From Bigelowiella natans CCMP2755 (taxonomy: Eukaryota; Cercozoa; Chlorarachniophyceae): DNA of 64,000 nucleotides. Made by a program: the position numbers and the translations under genes. Under the pieces are notes generated by a model that was given only the letters and a program-made list of their open reading frames with translations, ran no database searches and was not told the DNA's origin. Shown piece by piece: positions 12,422 through 24,419 of this stretch. The DNA lies in assembly GCA_000320545.1 (NCBI GenBank), contig ADNK01001014.1:21001-85000 (forward strand), written 5' to 3'. The first letter of the stretch is position 1. Each line of letters starts with the position of its first letter.

Positions 12422-14809
12422 CCACAAACGCAGATTTATTGTCGCATCCTCTCGGCCACCACATCCCATAAGTCCTATGAGTCACACTGCTGTGAGTTTC
12501 TACACTACCACCGCCACAACAAACACACGCTCTCTTTTGCTTGGTTCTCGGTCATACGACTATTTTGGCTTCTTCTCTCTGCTGCTGCTGCTCTCCTTCG
12601 CTGTACCATCGTCCATTTTCTCCCAAGAGCGGACTCAACGAGACGTGATCCCATTAGCGAACCTGGTACACCAGCCGCTGAGTAGAGAAGCGCATCTCGA
12701 TACACGTTGCTTGTGGTTATGTTCTTAGCCTGACGACGAAAGAAGGGTAAAGAGAGAGTGGGTGGGGGGGGGGGGGGATGGAGAGAAGATGTCAACCGAC
12801 AGGCGATCATCATAGGAAATCATTCGTGAGCGTCACGTCACGTACAGATGCACTAGCGAGTGAGAAAAAATGCGTACACCTCGAGAAGCCTTGTAAGGAA
12901 GACATTAAAGCCCGTATAAGCGTATGTTGTACAGAACCATATCCCCCACAGCAGCAACGTCGTCCGGTACATATGTCTTCCCTCGAACAACTTCTTCACG
13001 CTCGCTAAGCACTGGTGGCATGAAGAAGATGACGATGATGCAGACGACGCCTCCTGTCGTATTTATGTGCGGTGTCACGTAAGAGATTGACCGGATGGCC
13101 ATGTGTAGTCAGCAGCAGACAAGAACACGTGATGACTGACTACGGCTTTTCATTTCGTAAAACGTGCTCGAATGAAAAACTGAAACACTTACTCAAACAC
13201 ACACACACACACACACACACACTCGATAGAACGAAGAGAGAGAGGGGGGGGGGGGGGCAGGGAGGGGGCGGACCTTAATTCCGAGTTCTTGATTTTCCTT
13301 AATCTCTTCGGTGAGATTTTGAATTAAGGCCCGTACTTGTGGCCCAACGTCATTCTGCCTTGCCATGTACCTTAGCACCTCCTGAGCTCCCTCAACGTCG
13401 CCGGAGAGAAGCAAGAAAGCAGGTGTCTGCGAGGCACGATGGAGACGCCAAATAAAATCACCAACACAACTTTTCCATCATAATTTTTTCCAATATTCTT
13501 ATTAAACATGAGTACACAGTCAGAACAAATAATGCAGTAGGGATAGATTGGTCTACCTCTGGAAGGCCTACTCTGAGCATGACGGTGACGATATTTAACA
13601 CACCGAAAGATCCTACAACAAGACGCCAGCCCATGTTGGCGTGCCAAGGGCACGCACCATTCTTTGCACAGCTATAGGAGTTGATGTTCTTTATTTAGTA
13701 GCGGCAATGGTGGTAGCCAAGGCTGCAGTGACGACAATAACCACCACCACCACCACGATAATAATCATCACTAGCATCATTATCATCATCATCATCATCA
13801 TTGATCAGTACCTGTTCGAAGGGATTAATGCCCATGCTATTAGCGACACGAGGAACCCTCCCAAAGACCAAAAAACGGACAGTGCTACCAGCAAGCGTCC
13901 CCGGGCTAAACGCGGCGTAAACTCGGCGAACATCGCACCATCGACTGGCAAATTGCCTCCAACCTTCATATGATAGTTCGTTAGGTTGTTGTCCGCTATA
14001 TTTCTTCCTTTCAAGGTGCACTTTCGAACAACGCACATATTCTATAAGTAAAAACGCGCGCGCGCGTGTGTATGTGCGGCGTGTGCATGACGCAGACGAC
14101 ATTTCTTCGTGACTACTCACCCCGGTCCCAAGGGTGAAATAAAGGGCGATGAGCATCGGAAAGTTGACAGACATCGAGGCAGCCAGGCCGAAAACTCCAG
14201 CAATGAGCAATGTAGTGTTGAAAGCGAATTTTCGGCCAGTCGCATCCGCCCATCGTCCCCAAAAGTGTGATCCCACCTTAATTATCCACAGGATATCGAT
14301 AGTCGTCAAGAAACAGAGAAGAATATCAAAATCATGACAGAATAACTGACCGCCATTCCAATGAAAAGCGATGACGCTAAGAAGCCCGCTTGCCAGTCTT
14401 TCACTCCGAACTCCCTTTGTACAGAGGGAATGATTAGCGGTATTGTTTGCGTCCAGCCGTTATCAGCAGTCCATCCAGCGCCACATATCGCCATTAGCTT
14501 CCAGTGAAAATTCCCCACTCCGATCTTGGTCATAATCTTGTCGAGGCTCTGAGGAGTCTTGTTTACCATTAGAGGTTCAGAGACTTCTGGGAGAATTTAA
14601 GGAGGCAAGGGATGGGAAAGAGAAGGGGGAGAAGGAGGAGGAAAATGCCATTTACTCAACGTCAAACTCTGTCATGCTGAAAAGATACCTTCGGAAGTCG
14701 TTTCGGCTTTTTGGTCTTCTCCGGAAAAATACAGTGAGCCGTGGTCGATTTTACCGATGCTTCTCTGCGTATCAGTCTCGTTTATGATAGTCTGGCCATC
14801 ATTTTCCAT
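11359..14809 (-). CDS. MFS transporter, SVOP/sugar-porter type
   Basis: Twelve exons close exactly to 524 residues: 14809-14689, 14586-14351, 14276-14121, 13963-13812, 13671-13557, 13426-13274, 13011-12880, 12729-12607, 12331-12194, 12028-11978, 11724-11668 and 11499-11359. Landmarks in order are an N-terminal MTKIGVGNFHWKLM segment, GSHFWGRWADATGRKFAFN (loop 2-3 G.R.AD..GR signature), GGNLPVDGAMFAEFTP with RGRLL, GWRLVVGSFG, a cytosolic central loop, YRTTLLLWGIWF, GVPGSLMGSRLVESALGRKWTM (second-half GR signature) and YTPEVYKTSVRG. This matches SV2-related/SVOP organic-ion and sugar porters, with twelve predicted membrane helices and both termini cytosolic. The substrate cannot be inferred. 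Several introns carry microsatellites. One intermediate exon (12028-11978) encodes only 17 residues. It converges on the methyltransferase-like gene. Confidence 0.9.
11820..12116. repeat. Cluster of (CA)n, (GA)n and (TA)n microsatellites
   Basis: (CA)n lies at 11820-11850, (GA)n at 11874-11912, (CA)n at 12034-12057 and (TA)n at 12073-12114. They occupy two introns of the MFS transporter and surround its 17-codon exon. Confidence 0.9.
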
Positions 14810-15744
14810 AACGAAAGTGTCAGTTGCAAGCAGCCGCTTGCAACGACGGCCCGAGCGAAATCTACGAGTATGGACTGGTTATCTTCATAGTTATCTGCAA
14901 TATCATGTCGCGATATAAAAATAGTATGTTATTTTCCACCATCTCACTCATCTATGCGGGCAGGATTTAATCGGGAATTTGACCTGTGCAAAGGCATTTT
15001 TTTTAATAATTTAATAAATTCCCTCTATATCACAGTAAAGACATCGATGTCACGATGTAGAAACATTGAATTTCCCTCGTTATTCGCTCTGGCTTTTGTG
15101 GATTTCATATCAGATTAACATATGTTCCAATTTTTCTGAATTCTATTATAAAAAGAGAGAAAACAGTAATTTGATATTGTCGCTAATTGACTAAAAAGAC
15201 CAATTTCTAAATTTAAGTTCATTTCTGAGATTAAAGCCTATCTTAATTTTCGAAGAAGATTTTATGCAGTTTTGCTGTGTCGTTATATCAAAAATAGGCT
15301 GATTTACCTGGAAATTTTAGACTTGAAATCGCCGCCCCCCGTAACCTATTGCGTTAGCCTTTTTGAGTGGGGGGTCACCATTTTGTTTGTGTTTGATGGA
15401 ATGGAGAAGTTCCTCTTCCTTCAAACTGTCACAAATCAATTTTACCCCCTTTCCTCTCATAGTTACCATTTTGAGACAATAAAATCGAGAGGTTTTTTCC
15501 TTCCTCCCTCTTTCGGTTTTGCTGTTGAGGCTTGAGATTCCAGTAACATGGTCAAACCTGGAAAAATACGTTTCCATGGATGTGGCCATTGAAAAAAAGG
15601 GATAAAATCAGACTGTTTTTTTCGTTTATGTGAGGGAAAGCGCAATCAACCCCTTGTGTTAAAGGATGAAAATATTGTTCTCACTACCATCTTGTCCCCA
15701 TCCGAATGAAATTAAAATTAAAAATTATCAGGCCTGCAAATATC
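14810..15744. other. Divergent intergenic region
   Basis: This lies between the start of the MFS transporter (-) and the ATP synthase epsilon gene (+), so both promoters should be here. It is AT-rich (poly-T near 14997-15010), lacks the palindromic words of the convergent spacers and contains no convincing exon. Small ORFs on both strands at 15272-15645 are low in content and unassigned. Confidence 0.5.
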
Positions 15745-16094
15745 ATGTCATCCTACTGGGCTCAAGCTGGATTTTCTTACCTTAAGTACCTGAACCGTGC
15801 AACCAGCGTGATGCGCCAGGCCGTGAAGGAGCCTCTCAAATCTAAGGTGGATCGAATTTTATCCTTGAATGTAACGTACACGAATTAGCATAATGATAGA
15901 CTTCTCCTGAAAATCAAAACCTCAAGACATCGAGATCTAAAAATCTTAAATCAAGATCGAAATCATGTCGGAGAAGCAATTTTATCACCAACCCTAATCT
16001 CAATGTGGTCACAAACATGATGTAGCTTTTGGAGCGCGAGCGAGTTATTCTCAAGAAGTTCAAGATCGTGGAAGGAGAAGAAGTCTCAGGTTAA
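15745..16094 (+). CDS. ATP5F1E: Mitochondrial F1F0-ATP synthase subunit epsilon
   Basis: Two exons, 15745-15846 and 16026-16094, join in phase 0 to a 56-residue protein. The N-terminus SYWAQAGFSYLKYLNRATSV fits the eukaryotic epsilon pattern (.YW+.AG.SY..Y...), followed by MRQAVKEPLKSK, equivalent to the conserved (R.ALK..) helix. The second exon ends in a basic KKFKIVEGEE tail, as in animal and fungal epsilon subunits. Total length matches the family (about 50-60 residues). The product sits in the F1 central stalk with gamma and delta. No separate presequence is visible, which is normal for this subunit. It is too short and too interrupted to appear as an ordinary ORF. Confidence 0.85.
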
Positions 16095-17000
16095 GTTTGC
16101 AAGTCTCGATTATATTTACCATCCCAATAATATTGAATATTTTCTCTCAGAAACTATCAACAAGGTTGCGAACTCTGCAAGTTGAGACTAGACTCTTGGG
16201 GAGGAATTCATGGTCTTCATGCCATCTGCAGAAAACGGTGGGAGAATGCCACCAGTCATCCGTCTGTGCATTTTCTGCCTTTAGGATAGTGATAAGATTT
16301 GATAGCGTATTACGTTACAATTTCCTAAGTAGCGCAGATGTTCACACTCGAGAAGGCATATAATACGAGTTAATGAAACGCACGAAACAGCAGTTGTGCT
16401 CTTTCATTGAACTTACATTTTAAATATACCTCATTGAACTTAACATCTTAAATATGCTATGTGCCTTATTTGAAAATCATATGTATGTTTTTGTTACATG
16501 CCTTGTATCATCCCCCATGTAAATCGCGGTAAGCATGCTATGCATGTGATGCGCAGACACAGCCACTACATGCATGTAGAATAGCGACGTAGTGCACGCT
16601 TGTCTATAAGCACTGTGGCATCAAGCGAGAATTTCATGGCATTCGATTATTCCAGATTGCTTCGCTCACCACATGTCACAGCTAGACAGGCCTGACAAGG
16701 CCTAGCTAAGGGCACCGTCGCATCTGAGCTCCATGCATGTCGGCTTAGCAATGACGTACGCATCGATTTGAGCGAATGAAACTGGTGCTCGCGCCCGCAG
16801 TTTTCACCGCAAACCGTGACCGCATGGAAGTCTAGAAGTAATGCGCCATGCATGGAGCCTCTCTAACGATGGAATGCTGTTGCCATCATTATTCCACATA
16901 CAGACCGGGGCTGCGGGGCCTGCGTACGAACATTGATCTGGACTTTGAAACATTTAGTTATTATATCCATTTTCGTTCATGATAAGTCAAAATATCTTTC
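16095..17000. other. Convergent intergenic spacer, palindromic-word rich
   Basis: This separates the 3' end of ATP synthase epsilon (+) from the 3' end of the unknown gene at 17001 (-). From ~16500 to ~16930 it is dense in gcatgc, catgcatg, ctag and gcgc words. I see no gene. Confidence 0.55.
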
Positions 17001-18540
17001 TCAGAGAAATTCCCGGTTTTCGCTATTTTCGGCTTGTTTTCTGTTCCAGACGCGCATGTTCCTAGGATCCTTGGTCACATCTTCGTTCCATGAGCCTCTG
17101 CGGCGGGTTTTGCATTTCAGAACATAATTTTTAGAATGGGGCCTGTTCAGCCTATATGTCAGAGTCTTGACTACCTCATGTAACACAGATCTATCCTTTT
17201 TCTTGTGCGTCTTATTCTTATCCTTCTTGCTGTCATCATCATCTTCATAACTTATCGTTGTCGAAGGTCCATATATCCCCACACGCAAAGCTTTGGCGCC
17301 TTGATACCCCGTAGGCACAAACTTAAGAAATCGAAACATGGACGGATTTTTGAAGGTGGAGGCGATAGGATTCACGACTTCGCTCACGCAGTCGGAATTG
17401 CCATTGAAAGTTCCGAGAAAGATCCACGAGCGCCCACCTTCTCTACGTCCGAAGAGCTTGTACCGTGTAACGAAATTATTAGGGATTGAGCCCTTTATGA
17501 CCCAGATAAAATTTGTGCAGCTGCAGGGTAAAGTACACTTTGAGGAGAGACATGACCGATAGACTTCCACGCTCTGACCCATGGTGCTGACGTGCGTAAC
17601 CTCTCGCTCGCGCCCAAGGTCGGCTATGAGACAGTCTGTGGGGCGCTCCGTCTTCCCCTCCGGTGGCAGCCAGTAGGAGTCACCTCGCATCGGTCCATTA
17701 CGACTGATGAGAGCGTGTTGTATCTTTAAGCCAGCTTTGGATCTAGGGGATTTAGTAACGGCAGGCAACATGGAAACTCCCTCGGGGAGGTCCGGAAATG
17801 ACCAGCGCGACACAGGCCGATAAGTTCCTCTTCCCGTTCTTGTATGCAGTATGTGCCAGTCAAGCTCGTAGCGCACCCCATTGTAAGTGATCTCTTTAGA
17901 TCTTTGCGGGAACGCCAGGCGCATATGCCGTTCCACTTTCGACTTAGCTGATCTGCACTTATAGCATCGACAACGATCAGGGCAAAAGCGACCGTAGTCA
18001 TCCCCTGTGTTACCATCACTGGCGTAGTTGAGATGACGAATCTCGTCGGCCTGAACCTGCCGACCTGATGCTACTCTTGTTTGTACATGTCCGATGATCG
18101 GGATATCATACTCAAATATCTCACGGCTTCGATTCTCTCTATCTGTGACTTTTCTGGACTGTACAGCCAATTGCTGCAGCGCCGCCTCAACCTCCCAAGA
18201 GTCCTGCTTTTTCAGTTTGCGAGTGAATCTTTTTCCCAACTGGAAACTACCCATCTCGATGGAATACTCGGACAATATATCAGCTGGGTCAGTTTCAAGG
18301 CACCCACACCAATCTTTCCTCGGGAAGCATCGATAATTCTTGATGCTCTTCAGGTAGGTTATGTCACCATCAGTCACCAAGGATACACCCTCATTTACGG
18401 GCTGGCGGCGCCTACGACGACGATGGAAGTCAATGATCGTTACTGGAATTATGCTGCAGCCGTCACGGTAATCAACATTGCGTGCCACTTCGATGTATAT
18501 GGATTGGTCATCCCAAAAAAGTCGATCCCTGGAGGTAGAA
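17001..18540 (-). CDS. Unknown protein with C-terminal discoidin-like segment (3' exon)
   Basis: A single long open exon ends at a TGA at 17001-17003 and begins at an acceptor at 18541 (CCTCCAG|G); upstream exons are not identified, so the true start is unknown. It encodes about 512 residues. The N-terminal part reads RLFWDDQSIYIEV and continues into an Arg/Lys-rich stretch. A Cys-rich knot (CPDRCRCYKCRS) lies mid-protein. Residues toward the C-terminus (DCLIADLGREREVTHVSTMGQ ... YKLFGRREGGRSWIFLGTFNG ... FRFLKFVPTGYQG ... LRVGIYG) resemble an F5/8 type C (discoidin) beta-sandwich, in which a ligand-dependent 'strange' loop follows a W...LG strand. The extreme C-terminus is basic and probably disordered. 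I do not recognise the whole protein. Function is not assigned. Confidence 0.6.
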
Positions 18541-19678
18541 GCAATTAAGTGTTTAGCACAATTTACTCAGCATGTGAGGGCAGATAATATACTCAGTTTG
18601 TGAGGGCTAGCTATGCAATGCTGCACATTTTTGAGAAACACGTGGTACATGTACACCAACGCGGATATATACATATATATGTACACATATATTATATTTA
18701 TAAACTCATATTCATATATGTGAATACTCATTCACCTACATATGGCATGTAAATTTTGACAAAATGTGCATATGTTGGCGCACAACCTCGCTGTGTGTCC
18801 GGTCGGCATGTGTTTGTAGCTGGCTGCTGCGCATCGAGAGATGTCCCTAGATTTGCGGGTGAGCGGAAACTCTAGACAAGTTTCTCGATCACTATTACTC
18901 GGCACGGAAGACCGAATCGTCTTCACAGAGGAGGACTGAGGCATGAGGACCTATCTGCAGGTCGGGTGGAGGAGGAATCCAATTGAGCTCTGGGATCCTT
19001 TTCGAAAGAAATCAGGAAATCTATGAGAAATATGAGAGAGGAAGAGATGAAGAAAGGCAACGTCGACTTTCTGAGCTAGAATAAAGCGAGAATCAGGCAA
19101 GAATCGTTGTCGTTGTGGGAAAACACAAGGCAATATCCACAGCATGTAGAGACCACTTTGCCGATTTATTATTACCGGGACTACTTCGGACTTTTTCCTG
19201 GAACATTCCTGGACGCACCCCTCCCTGTCAGGAGCACCCGTAGCCGACCTCCGGGGTGGTGAGCAGAGGTTTTGTCCACGATGGTCGTATCTCCTATGAG
19301 GAGGCCGGGTGGGAGGAAGTTCAAGAAAGCGTGGTGGTTGGCGACAGTTGCAGCGGTCTTGATCGTACTCAATTTCGATGGGGCGAGGTAATACGGGGGG
19401 GTCATACGGGGAAGGAGGGAACAGACGGAGAATTCATGTCTTCTTACTTCCACATCACCTCTCCCTGTCCGAAAGGCGCGAACGCGGCGGACGACGATAC
19501 GTCCAAATGGCGGCAGGTGCTCCCACTGGTAAAAGATCACCACTTAAATAATGCGAAGAAGATGGATGATGTCGTTGATACACGATACGAAACAAATCCC
19601 CAGCGCCGGAGAACCATCTCTAACCATGTCCTCCTCTATCGTCCTCTCACATTCACTTGGACTACCCATTCAATAGAG
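18541..19678. other. Region between unknown gene (-) and deoxyhypusine synthase (+)
   Basis: It probably contains 5' exons of the minus-strand gene and the deoxyhypusine synthase promoter. 18560-18840 is palindromic-word rich with a TATA(C)-type dinucleotide stretch at 18667-18720. A minus frame at 18944-18900 (MPQSSSVKTIR, donor CG|GTCTTC) would splice in phase into the 18540 exon and is a candidate first exon. A plus frame open from 19256 runs into the synthase ATG without a stop but has no family similarity and is most likely 5' UTR. Confidence 0.4.
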
Positions 19679-19802
19679 ATGTCCCGACCGAAGCAGCAAC
19701 AGCATACGGCAGGTTTCTTTCAAAAGGCCACGGAAGCCGTGATGGCAACGTCAGAGAGGATGCCAGATGGCTCACTTCCGGTGCGTGTGTGTGTAAGTGT
19801 GT

Positions 19803-19852
<50 letters not shown>

Positions 19853-20348
19853 CTGTACGTCCGTCATCGTTGTTGACACAGACCATACATATGCTGCGAA
19901 GCTTTCCTATGTACGATGCTCATGCACACTGAACCGATCGGCAGCACCACCATACCAATCTATCTATCGACCATTGTCCTTGGGTTTGCTGGGTGGTAGG
20001 TGCGTGGATACGATTTCAACAATGGCGTCAACCACAGCCAGCTGCTCCGTTCCTTCAAGGCCCATGGGTTTCAAGTGAGGAAAAAACAATGACTCCCATA
20101 GTCGACAACTACAAAGCTACATGCACCAACAAACATTACCAGCGGTGTCATATCCTGCTGCGGCTGTTGTTGTACAGCAACGTCTGCGCAAGCAATAGCA
20201 GCACGATTCATAGTAGTGTGAAATACTTTCCAGGCGAACAGCATTGCTCTTGCAATTGAGGAGATAAACAAAATGATCAAAAAAGGGCCAAATTGCACGA
20301 TTTTCCTTGGATATACTTCCAACATGGTCATTAACTTTGCAATTTTTC

Positions 20349-20389
<41 letters not shown>

Positions 20390-21042
20390 TTAATATGACC
20401 ATATGCTTATCTGGTAAAATTGTTTTTGCGCGTTACCAACCAACATATTCTTTGTGTGTTGTAAAACGACAGATATCTTGCGGAAATAGAGAGATTATTC
20501 GCTACCTGGTGGAGCACAATATGGTAGAACATCACGCACACATATACACGCACACATACACATACGTACACACACGCGCACACACATTCACGCGCGCAAG
20601 GTTTTATATTATATTTCTTAATTGCAGAGCGCGTATGCAAGCGCGTATGTCCTTCTAGTGTACTCACCTCCGCTCCTTAGTCTCTTCCCTCCTCCCTTCT
20701 CGTTGTATCTTCTTCCCCCCATCATCTTCCTCTTCCATGGACGACAGGTTGATGCTATCGTCACCACGGCAGGGGGCATTGAAGAGGTAGCTTAACGCAT
20801 ATCCATATTCATCCTTCCACCCTCACTGCTGTGCACGCATTGAGCATGTATGCGAGGTTAGGAACGTACCGTTCTGCGATTTCCCTCGTTAGGATTTATT
20901 ATCCCCTTATTATTATCATCATCGTCATCTCCCAAAGGACATCATGAAATGCATGGCCCCACACTACATTGGCTCGTTCGAGCTGGCAGGAAGGATGCTT
21001 CGGAGGAAAGGACACAATCGCATCGGCAATCTTATTGTACTG

Positions 21043-21076
<34 letters not shown>

Positions 21077-23356
21077 ATGAAAGAAAGTAGAGAAGTAGAA
21101 GATATTAACGTTGTCATCATCATCATCATCATCATCATCGTCATCATCATCATCATCAATTTTTAGGTACCGAATGAAAACTACGTACTGTTTGAGAAAT
21201 GGATGCAGCCGTTTCTGGATGATCTTGCAACTGAGTTCTCTACATCAACCCTAAAGACGATATCGGTGCTGCAAAATAGCATCTAATCATAGTAGAAGAG
21301 TATCATTTCTGTAACTGCTATTTACCTCTCGCATTCTTTCAGGCAAGACTGAATTATTTTGTGCTAAATCCTTTTCCTTCTACCCTCTCTGGAGATGTGA
21401 TAATGTGTCGCTACTATCGTTATCATCATCATCATCACTATCATCATCATTATCATCACAATTCCGCAAGGTACCGACGTCGGAGCTTATTTTTCAAAGC
21501 ATCGAAGCACGCAGCGATGTAGCGAATGCTGCAAGCGAGAAGACAGGAGGAGGAGAAGAGAAGAGACTTCAGCAAGGTCTTAATGCCACCCCCCTCTCCA
21601 CCACCAAAAACTGGCAAATTATGAGATGTGCTCGCCACTCGTCATGAGCCTTTACTCGCTTCTTCAGTAAACGTGCAGTGGGCCCCAATGGAGGAGCGCG
21701 ACACATTCTCAATAGACGCGAAACCACCAAGAACGTAGTCGTTAATCTGCAGAAGAAGAAGAAGAAGATGATGATGATGATGATGAATGAGCATATTTTG
21801 AATGAATTAATCGATCGGATGATGAACATACACTCACACACTCACATATGCTGCACTATTGAGCCAAGGTAAATCAAAGGGCGAGAAATACCATTGCCAT
21901 GTTGAAGCTATAAGCTACAGTCACCATCACCACCACCACCACTACCATTGTTGCTATCGGTATTTTCTCGGAGAAAGGATACCATCATCATCATCATCGT
22001 CATCATCATCATCATCATCATCATTTTCATTACTAAAATGGATCTAATATACATGTAGTGTCGTCGGAATCGAAGGGAGATTGCTCTCACAAATTACCAA
22101 CGTGAGGAAGTAGTACAGGCTGTTTTCTTCAGGAGAAGTAGCTGATGCCGTTGTTCTTCTTCCTTTTCTTCTTCTTCATTTTAAATTATTTGGAAGTTAA
22201 CCTTGATAATGAATTCCTATGTAGACTTCAGCAGCGGCGGCGGCGGTGGTGGTGGGGGGGGATATATGAATATGAAGCAATGATGATGGTGATGATGATA
22301 CCATATTTATTAGGTGTCATCCTTCCTTGATGATGTAATCCGTAAAAAGGGAGGTGAAGGAGGAGGAGGAGGAGGAGGAGGAGGAGGAGGAGGAAAAAGT
22401 AGGAATCGGGGGGAAGAAAGTGCAAAAGTTCAGATAACATACGTCCAGCAACCTAATCCTCTCACGCCGTCGCGAGTAAGCTAGCCACAATCATAAAAGA
22501 GGAGAGACATTTTATGTATATATAAAATATATATACAGAATACAAACATGTATATGCATATGGGCCGTTTTTTGTGTTCTGCTGCGACATGGCTGCAGGA
22601 TGGCAATGACCTTTCTTTTTTCTCTTGCAGTTGCTTCTTACTATTATTGACTGATGACACCAACCAAAGATGATTGAACGGATGGGTCTGCGAGTCAACG
22701 ACAACTCGTCGGTGCTGTTCCACGCGGCGAAGAATGGCATTCCCATCTTCTGTCCTGCACTAACGGATGGATCGGTTGGTGATATGGTACTGCTAGTTAG
22801 CACTGCCCCTCCCTCTCACAGAAGCGCATTAATAGTAGAAAGCAAACGTACGTTGATCTTTCATGTGTACTCGTGCTTTTATGCGACGTTAATAGTATTA
22901 GCCTCGTCTTTCTTCGAATAGTGAAGCTGCGCTGTTTGATCATTAACCATTCGTGTGTGATGATGGTGTCATTCGTCCTTCTCTTACTGTCGTTTTGCAT
23001 TCCTCCCCCCCCTCTCCCTTCTTCTTCTTCTTGTTCTTCTCCTCCTCTTCTGGCGCCTCTACCACTACTACTTTCACTTCTTCTTGTTCTTGCTTCTCAC
23101 AGATGTTCTTCCACTCGTATCGTAAACCGCCTGGCATTGTGCTGGATATTGCGCGTGATCTCCGGAGACTCAACGAAATGGCCATGGCCGCTAATAATAC
23201 AGGTAATTGAATGCAACAAAGCAGGTGAAAGCACGCCGTTAGGGTGATGCTAACACACGTGACGTCGAGGGTGATTTTGGCCAATCAACCTAGTATTATA
23301 GATTGCTCTCTTGCTTTTCGTTGCTTCGATGCCATATTACTTTTGCGATACGATAT

Positions 23357-23411
<55 letters not shown>

Positions 23412-23855
23412 ATGCATTTTTTGTTCTGCTTATATTTAGTAGTATATTCGTCGCAATTTTAGTAGACTAGACATCTATTGATCGCCTCAACGTGTCCTTC
23501 CTTGAGCAATGCATTTATCGGTGTGTAATGAATGTTGCTATATTTTCTTCCTGTCGTCATGAAAGGCATGATCATCCTTGGAGGGGGCGTCGTAAAACAC
23601 CACATCTGCAATGCAAATCTTATGCGGAATGGCGCGGATTTCTCGGTCCTCCACATGCCATCCTTTTCACTGGAAGTGAATCAGGATGATATTTTAATTC
23701 ACTCCGCGTATCTTAAGAATAATGATGTAGGAAGTTTTCCATCCTCGTGACGTTCGTATGCGTATGTGCGATGCTTCTTTCCCTTCTTCTTCTTCTTCTC
23801 TAATTTGCCAGGTGTTTGTGAATACGGCATGTGATTTCGACGGCAGTGACGCTGG

Positions 23856-23906
<51 letters not shown>

Positions 23907-23909
23907 AAT

Positions 23910-23953
<44 letters not shown>

Positions 23954-24419
23954 TGCGCGAATATCCCTTTCCAGTGTACACCAGAATGTGATCATCACCC
24001 AAGAAAAATATGGTTGTTTGTATCTTCTTCTTCTCCGTCTTTCTTCGTCGTCTGTCTTTGTTTCGCTACTGCCAATGCCACGCTTCCCTTCCCTTGTAGG
24101 CGCCAAGCCTGATGAGGCCATCTCGTGGGGAAAGATCAAGATGGATGCAGAGCCCGTCAAGGTAATAGAAAAGAGTTATCAATCACAATAGTAGTTATAA
24201 TAGTTATAGTAGTAGCAGTAGGAGGAGGAGTAGTAGTATTTGTAGTACGAACTCATGGATTTCTATGTACCGTTTATCTTCGTGAGGATCAATTTTTAAT
24301 ATTGTGAAACCTCAATTTTCTTTGATTAGGTGTACGGGGATGCATCTTTCATATTCCCTCTTTTAGTGGCTGAGACCTTTGCCATATTAAGTCGAAACAC
24401 CAGTAACAATGATGCTTAA
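19679..24419 (+). CDS. DHPS: Deoxyhypusine synthase
   Basis: Fourteen exons close to 365 residues (family ~370): 19679-19780, 20000-20074, 20234-20326, 20473-20523, 20748-20786, 20938-21036, 21167-21265, 21471-21518, 22670-22786, 23103-23202, 23566-23645, 23812-23854, 24100-24161 and 24330-24419. Family landmarks appear in order: [107 protein letters not shown] (containing the catalytic-lysine region), [21 protein letters not shown] and [17 protein letters not shown]. The enzyme uses NAD and spermidine to put the aminobutyl group on eIF5A, in the cytosol. The loop before [10 protein letters not shown] is shortened by about 20 residues compared with animals. Exon 8 boundaries are the least certain. 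Introns are 125-1150 bases and several begin with (TG)n or (TA)n. Confidence 0.95.
19785..19850. repeat. (TG)n starting at a 5' splice site
   Basis: Intron 1 of deoxyhypusine synthase begins GTGCGTGTGTGTG and continues as a (TG)n tract, so the donor is part of the microsatellite. Confidence 0.85.
23858..23950. repeat. (TA)n-(TG)n compound microsatellite
   Basis: It begins four bases inside intron 12 of deoxyhypusine synthase. Confidence 0.9.

Noticed and set aside
19256-19678. Open frame extending the deoxyhypusine synthase N-terminus by ~141 residues
   Set aside because: No family similarity; the ATG at 19679 gives the usual enzyme length. It is more likely 5' UTR.
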